Assembly (NCBI GenBank): GCA_019614645.1
Contig: JABWDB010000048.1
Coordinates: forward strand, 1,356,001 to 1,420,000
Length of the DNA: 64,000 nucleotides
Reading direction: 5' to 3'
DNA from: Stratiolaelaps scimitus
Taxonomy: Eukaryota > Arthropoda > Arachnida > Mesostigmata > Laelapidae
The notes beneath the pieces are model-generated. The model saw only the letters and a program-made list of their open reading frames with translations. It was not told where the DNA came from and did not search any database. Shown one piece after another: positions 23,501-34,000 of this stretch; within the stretch, counting starts at the first letter, position 1; every line of letters starts with the position of its first letter. Made by a program: the position numbers and the translations under genes.

Positions 23501-26500
23501 ACAGCTATGCAAAAGGGTTTGCTATGCCGTCAATCTTGCCAGAACCTGTGAATGCTCCTTCCACGAGCTCTTGGACATTGCTCTCATCTGCTACAAGCCA
23601 CGTACGTACGCAGGGTAAACTTCTTCAGGGTCTTGGCCTAAAGTCGAGTTTCAGTTACAGGCGAGACCTGTTAGGCTCAACGCCGGACTGGACTTCAACC
23701 TCGAGCTTAGACTTTTTTCTTTCTTTATTGTCCTTGTCATCAATATCAATCAACCTCCTTGTCCCTCCTGTTGCTTCGGTTTCACGACGTAGTGACATAT
23801 ACCGCGAGAACTTCTTAAGCATTCTAAAAAAACACTGCAGGTCCGCTAATAACCCAATATGCAACGTTCACCTTAGCTTCAGCGCTATCAACAATAGGAT
23901 CATAGCGAGTAATTCTCATTGAGATGTTTTATCTGTTACCATAAGCGGACTTGGAAGTGTTGCACAACAAGAGGTAAATTGCGATCAGACTCGGATAACC
24001 GTTGCGCTAACGATATTTATCTAATTTTTAACTAACTTACATCTATCCAGATTCCTTCCACTTTGACTTTGTTATATTAATTGGGAGTGCCAGCAGAACG
24101 GGGTTATCAGTAGTAGATAATCGACTCGCGGTAGTTCATCAGAGTGATCGATGCCTTTCCAAGGAAACCATTTGGATAGAATGACGAGTAAGACTTATAA
24201 ATGTGTGTGTCCGTCTTTTACAGATCAATATCACTGTAAGAAAAATTTCACGACCTCGTCGCTGCGAAACGGGCCGAACCGGATTGCGTGCGCTTGTCGT
24301 CCACAATGCAGGCACGTGCTCATTAGCTAATTGACGACAGTAGATTATATCTAAAATGGAGCTGACCAGCCCCCATTCTCACCTCCCCATCCCATTTTAA
24401 CTTCTACTAAGATAATGTAATAATAATATGCCTTAATCGGGCTACGAAATTTTACAAAATTGCTATTATGTCGTATTTTAGACACATTCTACGCAGCATA
24501 GAATATTTACTTGAAACTGGTCATTTTCATTTCAGCGACACGACCTTCGATAAGGGTGTATCGTATTCAAGTTGGACAAGATCGATGGTACGCAACGTCA
24601 GTAGCGCATTTCAATATCTAATTCTTTGTTAACTTCGTCGAATCCCGACGCACCGATTCCCCTTGTCTGCGGTGTTGCAATTCGACGAATCGGGTCCACT
24701 ATGAATGGTTGAGAGTCGATAAATGACCCTGCAAGTCAGAAACGTGTACTCTAATTGCAAGGATGGAGGTAGCCGAGTGGTTTTTCTCGCACAATACCTT
24801 CTTAAACGAACTCCACATGTTTCCAAAACCTTTCAAGGTCTTCTCTGATTGCCCTACCGAAGTTAACCGTTCGAATGTCCACGCGATAGTTGGTCAAGGG
24901 TTTTCACACCCTATGGGAAACTTTGTTAGCGGAAAAACGGAAGCGAAGTTCCCTCGTTTTCTCCCTTATAAATAGTGACGCTCCAACAAGCGTATACGAT
25001 AAATCGGTTCGCCAAATTGGCGTTTACGAGGCGCGAAACAGGGAAATCCTTTATCCGACACGTGCAGAACATACGAGCATCAAATTAGCTTCGAACACCC
25101 ATGAAAAATTACTTTTCCGGGCTGAATTATAGGCCTTAAACATTTAGCTCAGTCCACGGTACAACTGCTTTCGACATAAGTCTTCATAAGACGGAGCCCC
25201 ACCCTCGGTAAATACGTATGTGTCAACGGTAGGAATCGAACCCGGTGAGTGCAGCCACGTTCCCCGAAACGCACTACATAGGTAGTTACCAACTGAGGGA
25301 GCTGTATGGAATCGGGCACCTTTGACAGGTGACCCTAAACGTCTCAGTCGTGTTGCTCGGCAACGTTCTCTGACGAAACTGCGGTGCTTCAGAAAGAACT
25401 TGCTGCTATTGTCGTTTTACAGAAAGATGATCACACGAACGATAACTTCAACCTCAAGTAAGTCGTTCAATATAATCATATAGGCAGTCGACGATTAAGT
25501 CGTTACGAGCTGTGTTCTATGGCTGATGGATGGTGACAGGCCTCATCGTTCGCAAAAAACAAAATATAGTATAATGACATATGCTATCCTACAATGAAAA
25601 TATATAGCCGGATTCGGTGTAGTCTCTGGTCTAATATACGGTCGTGTAATTAGAGAGAAATTAGCTAATTATTGCAAAAGGGTAGGCGGACCCAGTAACG
25701 GAACGGTTTCCATTCTTAGTACACTCGTTCACCTAATAAATAAAAAAATATTAATAATTTAATAAAATTTAAGAGAACTTAAGCGTTGCAAAAAACAGCA
25801 GCAGCTTCGCTAATGAACCAATATGATTTGTGTTATATTATATTTTATCAGGCGCAATAGACAAGTTCCTAGAGCTAAATGCAATTATTCCATTTCTAGC
25901 TATGCAGAGGTCTTTCTCTACCTCGGTTCGTTGAAAGAGTACACAATCAGTGCCGAACCTGCCATGACCGTACGTATCATAGCTTACTCGACAAGTTTCT
26001 CTTTTGGATTACATTCGTACTCAAGAATACATTGGACATTACTGTTATTCGCTATTATCTGTGCATGTTGCTTCATGAGAATATAATACATTCACACCGG
26101 CTATCACCAGGTGTGATGCCCGAATAATATATGTTGCACTATACCTCGGTTGACAGTGGAACATATGAAATCAGTTGAATCCTTCAGGTCTTGATAGAGG
26201 CTGGCCTACATAAGCTATACGTCGCAAGAACAATGTTGCTGAATGATCAATTAATTAATTAAGTAATTAATTACTTTTAATTCAGTTTGTATTCACGTGT
26301 ATATATATATAGAGCGCGTCTCATGTTTTCGTGCTGAAAACTCTCATCGTTAAACATTTAACGACGTTTACGAAATTTATTTTTGCATAGCATATAGCAG
26401 TATGTCTATCAACCTTCAATGGACATTGTAAAAACACCCTTGAATCAGTGTTTTTTTTTGTATTTATCTTAATTATGTTAATATTAATAAATAATTGTAT

Positions 26501-26808
26501 TAATTATGTTTGTATAAATAATTGATTGTATTAATTATGTTTGTATAAATAATTGATTGTATTAATTATGTTAATATAAATAAATAATTGTATTAATTAT
26601 GTTAATATAAATAAATGATTATATTGTGTTTCGTGTCTTTGAACTGACCCCATAGATGAACCTTCTGACGAGCCAGATCGGTGGCTTCCTGGGCAGTTTT
26701 GTTGGCCTAGCGTTCCTGAATGTTTACGAACTATTAGAGCTTGCAGGAGTCGCAATCGTCGATGTGCTCAGCTGCATGCGTTCGCGGTTATCTGTCGTCA
26801 GCGATTAA
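17527..26808 (+). CDS. DEG/ENaC (pickpocket-like) sodium channel subunit 1, 14 exons
   Basis: Exons: 17527-17683, 18574-18697, 19037-19187, 19651-19767, 20599-20759, 21264-21390, 22075-22245, 22882-23010, 23505-23601, 24224-24311, 24536-24587, 25423-25457, 25900-25969, 26656-26808. They close to 543 residues, normal for the family. DEG/ENaC subunits form trimeric, usually Na+-selective, amiloride-sensitive channels with two membrane passes and a large Cys-rich ectodomain. Exon 1 is the cytosolic N-terminus. Exon 2 is TM1. Exon 3 has FPSVTICPLN, exon 8 has APYDTGC, exon 9 has CKRVCY..TCEC, exon 10 has CACRPQC, and exon 14 is TM2 with IGGFLGSFVG. Odd points: the HG gating motif reads GG (TTGGLDRV), the selectivity triplet G-x-S reads GLA, and two introns (after exons 5 and 10) start with GCACGT. 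All exon boundaries match the downstream paralog. Ligand or stimulus unknown. Confidence 0.9.
18350..18445 (+). repeat. Dispersed repeat family C fragment
   Basis: Block 'gggaagcagttggggatag' followed by 'gacggccccgagggagtcga' matches the 5' half of family C. It is in intron 1 of channel gene 1. Confidence 0.5.
19385..19560 (-). repeat. Dispersed repeat family D copy
   Basis: The stretch 'gccttctgggggttacgcct' through 'actgaagccag' and 'cctcagctctctctggt' is the reverse complement of similar text at about 37330-37490. It is in intron 3 of channel gene 1. Confidence 0.55.
20269..20297. repeat. 13-bp hairpin
   Basis: tcgcgttaaatga (20269-20281) is followed after 3 bases by its exact reverse complement (20285-20297). 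It is in intron 4 of channel gene 1. Confidence 0.7.
20366..20540 (-). repeat. Dispersed repeat family C copy
   Basis: It begins 'ggtctaccataggctga' and ends near 'ctcgggctgacaccccc', matching family C in reverse. It ends about 60 bases before exon 5 of channel gene 1. Confidence 0.55.
20924..21109. mobile_element. Fold-back element: 88-bp near-perfect inverted repeat
   Basis: Arm 20924-21011 and arm 21022-21109 are near-perfect reverse complements (I count about four mismatches) around a 10-base spacer. The ends read ttttaggcattgc...gcaatgcctaaaa. It is flanked by (TA)-rich sequence and has no ORF. The shape is that of a fold-back MITE or a hairpin transposon relic. It lies in intron 5 of channel gene 1. 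Confidence 0.85.
21820..21915 (+). repeat. SINE family A copy
   Basis: A B-box-like GGTTCGAGTCC (about 21833-21843) is followed by the family A core and the tail 'ccaataaagctttaccttt'. Shorter plus-strand fragments of the same core are near 19345-19390 and 46170-46210. Confidence 0.55.
23040..23285 (+). repeat. SINE-like family B copy, diverged
   Basis: Blocks 'gacaggtccttatagtaatg' and 'caaacagctgagattgagct' match family B. It lies in intron 8 of channel gene 1. Confidence 0.5.
23690..23865 (+). repeat. SINE family A copy, diverged
   Basis: The core 'gacatataccgcgagaactt' then 'cttaagcattctaaaa' and 'aacccaatatgcaacg' matches family A. It is in intron 9 of channel gene 1. Confidence 0.45.
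25140..25260 (-). repeat. tRNA-derived repeat family E copy
   Basis: Plus-strand text 'gtcttcataagacggagccc' and 'gtaggaatcgaacccggtg' (B-box in reverse) matches the copy at 12945-13060. It is in intron 11 of channel gene 1. Confidence 0.5.
25765..25845 (+). repeat. SINE family A tail fragment
   Basis: 'agagaacttaagcgttgcaa' followed by 'cttcgctaatgaaccaatat' matches the 3' part of family A. It ends about 55 bases before exon 13 of channel gene 1. Confidence 0.45.
26469..26623. repeat. 31-bp minisatellite, five units
   Basis: Five head-to-tail AT-rich units of 31 bases, each beginning ttaattatgtt, with small differences between units. The array ends 32 bases before the last exon of channel gene 1, so it occupies the probable branch-point zone of that intron. 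Confidence 0.85.
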
Positions 26809-28098
26809 GCTTCCATCGCTTGCTGTTTCCATTAAGGTCTAATTATCTAATTAACTTCAAAGATATTGTGAGTGACATTAGGTCAGATGAAATAGTTTTT
26901 ATGATATTTTTACGATTAGTCTAACTAATCGATAATCTATTTACATTTCTGCGGTATTACGTTAGCGAACGATACTTTGTATGAACTGTAAGACAAACGG
27001 GAGAAAACTTTATTACTAATTAGCAGTAATTATAGGAAAGCTTTGACAGCTTTTCCCATGGATATTTATGAAGTGCTCTTCTAAATCAATATACAACTAA
27101 TAAATATTGCTTTATTTCAGTATGGAATGATACAATGCAATATGAATAGAGGCACTACTTGGATCCCGTATCAGATTATGTAAGGGTTCTAGTCAGCGGG
27201 CTTTGTGTAAGTATTTAAAATATCAGCTAGATTTAATTTGATATGCGAGGGGGGGCAGCGTGTTTAGTGGGTTTGAGAGTCCCTCATTACCGTTAGTTTA
27301 TAGTCGGACCGATCAGCGGGTGCGTGCACCACACGTTCCCGTAATCCCTGTCATAAAGGACACGTTTGATTCGTAGGAATACTTAGGCAGATTCGTATGC
27401 GTAGGTGTTCGTGTACCATATTCACTATATAGGTTATATGTTACTTCTTCTCGTAGAGCTTTACTATGAGCTCGATTGCTTGTTTGTGTTAATGTTAACA
27501 CAAATACTTAATGTTCCACCCACGAGCTTCTCGTCTTACACAGGCCGATTTTGAATATACATATATACATGTATACGTATAATGTCCCGCTGGATCAAAC
27601 CTCACAAACAGTGTACTTCCGATCGGCGGCGAATCTCACGATCGAAGATTTTGCAATGGAAGCTCAACATGGAGCAACACGACGTCGTCAAAATCTAATC
27701 CAGATTCAATCAGTCTGTCTAAAAACCTAAGGCAGAATTGGCCACGCAATACGTTGATCAAGCTTTGCACCTGACACGTGCCTTTTCTCTCTTTTTTTTT
27801 ACCTAAACATCATGCCATCATATGTGGCCGCAAAGGGCAATTGTATGTGACGCATTCATTGACATACATCCGAATTGTGACATCGCACCCTCTGAAGAAC
27901 TTTTACAAACCCTGCAATTGTACACACGTTGGCGTTTGCTTCTCTTAGTCGGTTTCAGAGCATCTGGACCACGTTCGGATGTAACAACAGACGGGAATTG
28001 TGCACCACCCAATGTACAGGGCTGGCGATTTATCAGCTTAAGCAGTTAATCCGAGGAAATTTACCTAGTGATAACTAATTCGATTTAATTGGCCAACA
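26809..28098. other. Intergenic gap between the two channel genes
   Basis: An AATAAA at 27099-27104, 291 bases past the stop, is a candidate poly(A) signal for channel gene 1. A family F repeat lies at about 27247-27350. A 75-codon ORF at 27822-28049 just upstream of the second channel gene has no recognisable domain and is probably 5' flanking sequence. The 1.3-kb spacing is typical of a tandem duplication. Confidence 0.5.
27247..27350. repeat. Repeat family F copy (MITE-like)
   Basis: 'tttagtgggtttgagagtcc' with a downstream 'cgtgcaccacacgttcccgt' matches the copy near 37530-37632, where short terminal inverted repeats (tttagtggg / cccactaaa) can be seen. Confidence 0.4.
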
Positions 28099-31000
28099 AT
28101 GTTCGCTGGCCTTCACAATCCGATGGCGAGTAAGGACAGTGGAAATGTGATCGCACCAATCAGCTTATCAATTAACGAAAAACGGCAATCGCGCGCTCTC
28201 ACAAGATTCCGCGCCATTGCGAAGTTGGTGCTAACATTTCGCAACAACGATCAGTCGAGACTCATCGAGTTTGTCCTCAGAGGAACAACGGGTACGTGTG
28301 TGCAAGCGTGTCAATTGAACTCCTGAGCGATGCATCGATTTCCTCTGAATCGTGTTTGTGCTTAGGGTTGATGGTAACTTTGAAAATGCTCCTCCTTTAT
28401 GCAATTATTGGTTAAGTCACGCTGGCATAGTTCGCGAGCAGAACTATGATAGTTAGGATTGCAACGCGTAGAGGAATTATGCTGCAATAGGCGGCGGTAT
28501 GGATTATCTCGTAGGAGGGCACTAATTATTTTCAAGTTGACATTTTACCACTTTAATTGATACTGTTTCCAAGAAACTTTCGGTCTAGATTAGATTAAGT
28601 AATTACTTGCGCTGCGAGCTTGTGTAAATGAGCGAACTCACTCATGTACGTGTACGCTTGCTCGTGGCGTATTTAATTAGTTAACATTAATTCATTAGCA
28701 ACGGTTACCCACGAAGTCCAGCAACGGTTACCCACGAAGTCCAGCCGTCGGTGGACGGCTTCTACGGTAGACTAAGGTCTCTCTCTCTCTCTTGCTGAAG
28801 AAAAATGCCCAAGGCCACCGGTTCAAGTTGTCCCCCGACCTCGTGGCGACATATCGAGGGAAGAGCACATCTTAAGCGTTGCGAAAAACTAACGCCTTTC
28901 CATCGATGAAAAAGAAAGAAAGAAAAACACAAAACCAAAATGTTCTATTGTACTGTGTACCTGCAGGCTTAGATCGCGTGGCATACGTGCGACACTCGCA
29001 TGTTCGGGCAACACTGTTTCTCCTCGTCTACCTCAGCCTGGCAGCTGGACTAATCATCATTGCCAGCTTTATGATAGCGGACTATCTCAAGTAGGCAAAA
29101 TGAGTTGTATTTACTCAACGATTTTTTCTTAGCAAATCAATGATGTTGTACTTTTTGGCTGGGCCGTAGGACAGCATATATTTCATATATCTCCGCTTCA
29201 AGTGAAGTAGATGTGAAGTGGGAGGTGGGGGTGTAATTGTGTCCTACTTTTATAATTGAATACATTTTAATTAGTAATTTAGAAGAGGATTTTAATGATC
29301 TATGATAGATTCAATGAGTTATTTAAGTGGCTGAAACAACAATAATTAATAATTAGTGAACGTAGATAATCATATGGTTAATCACTGACTGAGTCTGCTA
29401 CCAGATGACTATTGAGTGTGTACAATATAAGCAGCATATTGGACCACGCTAGTGAACTGTGTTTTTGTATAGGTGACCATCCATGAGATCAGTGAATAGG
29501 TAATAGTTTGTTTGCAAGTGCAGTCATAGCTACCGCCGCATTGTAACAAGTAAACAAATCTTCTTCAAGAAACGTTTGTTGGCAGCATCACCTGAATAGA
29601 CGCAGAGGAACAGTGAGCTCTAGTTACTACAGGGGGCGTAAGAAAGACGCGAGTTTTTACGGAGTAGAAATATTGAAAATTAGCCCATAAAGGCCTTCAG
29701 CATCTTGCTGAGTTCCAGTTCGTTGTTGCCGGTTCCGCTCTAACGACTGCCCTATTGTTCGTGTGAAGATTTTCAACCATAAGCAGTTTCTACGTATACG
29801 ATCAACAGCAAATGGAGTTTCCAAGTGTTACAGTTTGCCCTTTGAGTCATTTGAACGAGAAATCGTTCTGCGAAGAGCTACCCTTCCGGAACAGTCCAAT
29901 CTGCCAACAACGTAACATGGTTAGTTGCATTGCTAAGGGGGTGCCCTCTGATTTTACGATTGAGTAACAAGCAATTGAATTAATTAATAACGCACGCTGG
30001 AATAAGTGTTGTTGTTGTTTGAATTTTGTAGTGTCCAGTTTTTTTAGGTGGGTATACGTCCGCGAAAATATGTGTTATTTTTCTCCAGATACACATAAAA
30101 AATAGAGAACAGTATTTGTTCTGCATTGATGTGTTCTGAGCACCGTTACGGGCAGACTGATTTATTGATCGTGCATTGTGATGGACATAGCCATTTCGCC
30201 GACAGAAGGCTCTGTATCGGCGGGCACTTCAATTACCATGGTCTCCCAACAATATTGATACACACAATGTTAAGTGTTTTCGTAAAAATTTTGGTTCATT
30301 TAATAAGCCAATAAAATACCTCAACCTTTTTCCTTTCTACAAGAGGCGATTTCTCCTGATGCACTAACTAGGCAATATCTTTATGGATGAACTTTGGTAT
30401 ATTTGATAGGGGCACAGTAAGCTCAGGGGTTACGTATACGGCTCTGTGTGTTTATGTGCTTGGTCAGAATTACAACCATTGTTCCTTTTTTGTTGTTTTG
30501 GAAAATATGAATGCAGTAAATAGATGAGCAACCACGCCCGATGTTAAGCCTTTTTTACGTTATCCCCTGACATTAGGCCGCTGTAGCAATGTCTTACACG
30601 AATTATTAAAATAATTCAGGAGTGTTTCAATTCAGGAGTGTTCTAACTCAGGAGTGCTATAAGGGAATATATGTAGACAGTATGCAGAACAAAATCGATC
30701 ATCAAATAACTAAACATATATGTATGAACACTTCACAAGCACCTTCTGATGTTCTTATGTTACGCAGCCTTTAAGTAATCCTATGCAACCGTTTCCTGTA
30801 TGTATTGTCCACCACGAATTTATCGAGTGAGCCGACATATTGAGCTGAAAAATAGAGATAAGTTAAAGTTCAAGGTTTGACGCTGTATCTTAAAAACTAC
30901 CCCTCTTGATCCCAGTGGAATTGTGTGGCTGATTCGTTGAACTGTTGAACAAACCCCACCAGCGCTATAACAGATATTACACGTGCGTAGTTGGTCGGAA

Positions 31001-34000
31001 ATTTTCATTTACTTCTAAAATAATTTCATCTACTATTGATGATTAAATGTCAAATGCTAATTGAGATGCTATTTAATTCGGGAGTACATTAGCGTATACC
31101 GATCTAAAATTGGAAAATGTATTATGATGAACATCCTTTGAAGACTCGAGAGGAGATCATACCACAAATCATCAGTGTGCTGCTTGCTCAGAACATCGAT
31201 CACGGGGAGGACAGTCGAACTGAGAATGATGACCTAACGCAAGTTCATTATTCTGGGGTAAGTGTGAGTACGAAGGCCGCCGTCTCGATTCAAAATTCTA
31301 TTGTTGCTTAGGGCATATATATATATATATATATATATAATACACCAGGATATACTTGTTCATCTGCTGTGATAGTAATAACCCCATATCGCGTACTGTG
31401 GAACTGATAACCTTTAAGACGAGAGGCAACCACACTTATAAAGTAAAATATACCACAGGAACTCCGCGTTCCTTAAGCAGGGGGTATAGATATATATATA
31501 TATATAGTGTAAATGTAAGAGAATGCAGTCCGATAGCACTTTTGTAGGTTTGCTCAGATGCTTAATATAATAATAATATTCCTTCCCTCGAAGGGAGTTT
31601 TAGCCGTCCTATAGATGTATCGAATAATATCTTTAGTTCACAAATACATGAAGATAATCGTAGTAGTCCGTGGGGACAATCTTCATTCTGTGGAGCTCTG
31701 TCTTCAGAACGAACTCATTCGAGCAGAGACTGAAGCTCTGTACGGGAGGGACCCAATGTAACCGGCCTTGTATCGCGTTGGGTGGAACGATTTAAAACGA
31801 ACGTACACTCCACAACAGATGACATATGGCAATATGATAAGACAAATATGTGCTTAATTCTGCTTTTTGATTTGTTAAATTACCGATTACACCCGATGGG
31901 TGTATTTACCTCAGACGCTAATCACAGGCTTCTATATATATATATATATATATATATCCTGTCAGACGCGTCGGAGAATTTTTGGAGTTCTTTATCATCT
32001 TTCTTTATCTGAAGAATCTTATCAGGTACGAGTAAGGAAGAGAATAAGCAAAGGTAGACCTGACAGGTCCTCATAGTAATACCTAAAAGGTTAGGAGCTG
32101 AGACCTGTCACATAGGGGAACAGCTGAGGGTCAGCTCGAAATACAATTAATATATATATATATATAGATATAATTTACTCACGTACGAATTCTCCGTCCA
32201 GCAAGTGAAGCACGGCAGCGGACAATCTCGCGGGCGTGGCGACCATCGAACTCAAATCGATAATTCGAGTAACCGGGAAGGACCTTCTGACATTACGCGG
32301 TTAGACGTAATGAAGCTCCTTAAAGAGCACCGTCATCCATTCCAAAGTGCAATCGTATCGTGTACGATCAATGGATATAACTGTAAAAGGTATTTCACGG
32401 GATTCGAAATCTAAACGTCAGAGACAGTACTGAACATATCATCCTTCATAGATGAACCACAAGGGTTAACGAGAGGCCGCGGTTAAACAGCACAAGCTAG
32501 AACGTAACTAATATATTATATCTTATATTGAAACCATTTGATTGGTACACTTTCAGCGAAAGATATATAAATACAGTGTTCACAACGATGATGCAGAACG
32601 GGGCGTGTATGAGAGTCTTCGGGCTGGGCGAACGAAACAATCCTGAGGTTAGGGATGCTCTCACGGTCAAAACGATAGGCCAGGTAAGAGTGAATCCAGT
32701 GGAGACCTCATATGATATATATATATATATATATGTATAGTAATTAAAAAAAAATTAGAGTTTCTTTCCCCCAACAATATGTAAGCGAAGCTATTTGACG
32801 TGGCCCAAAGGTGCGCGTTACTATCTCTATAGTGCAGATGGGAGTGGTGGTACATCCGCGAATGTAAGACGACACCCCGCCTTCCCTTAAGTTAGAGTAG
32901 ACGACGACGTAGTCGAGAGAGACACCTCAGAGGAACAAGAGTAGTCTGGGGGAAGTACGTCGTGTGAGCTGCTTCTCCAGAAGGAGAAATAAATTAATAC
33001 GATCGTGTAACCTGTGAGTCTTCCTTGCTTGCTGTCATCCCACTCTGCCGAGACGTACCTGACAAATATATATATATATATATAAAGCTAGAGAAAATGT
33101 TTGGCATTTTCAATTTCAGCCTTAGGCAGAACCTTAGACCTAAAGTAAATTTTCCAGGATGACTTAGACGACCCCCTTATATGCGCCATGTACCACAGTT
33201 GGGATCGAACCAATATAAAGTTTTGGTACATTGATGGAATTACAGTTTTTACCGGCATTTACATACAGCCGGAGACTTACACGTCCAAGCCACCGCACTG
33301 ACAGCTGATAATCTGCTTATGAGTTCTGTGCGCGCCGTTCCCCTGGGACAGACCGCGCCGACGCCTCCGCGTCGTAATTAGCTAATTAATGTAGAGACAC
33401 ACTATCGAGATAGATAGCAGATTGAGTGACTTGACGGATGATAATGTTCAATGATCCCACACATGTCCAGTGGAGGTGCCGAAATAACATTTCATTGAAG
33501 CACTGTCAAGTACATGATCAGTTAAACATTTTCAGCACTAATGAACATTGTGTGACCTCGTGAGGCGACAGGTTGAGAACGGGCTACATTTGGTCCTCGA
33601 CGCAAAGGTCCATGAATATCTGCCGATGCACAACGAGGTCGGCTTCATCCTTGTGGTCCACAAGCCTTCAGAGGTGGCGGACGTTAACGAAGAAGGTGTC
33701 TTTATACCGACTGGCCGCGCCAGCTACATTGGCATACGAAGGGTAACCATTTGAAGTAGTTTAGGTTTATTTTTTACCTAACTCTTTTTTTTGTTATCCC
33801 TTATCCTGATGGTTTGGTCCTACTTCCGTAGGTATATCTGTACGTAGACAATCTCGCAAATGTGTACTAGGGTGATTTGCGACCAAACATCATTTGGATA
33901 TATATATATATGTCTACATAATGAGTTGTTAGTGTAATTTCGATAAATTGTACCCTTTCGGGGAAGCCTGTCTGCGCGCGCCTTTTAGATGCCTTTTTTT

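Noticed and set aside
26469..26623. CRISPR-like array
   Set aside because: The 31-base units are contiguous with no unique spacers, AT-only, and the genome is eukaryotic.
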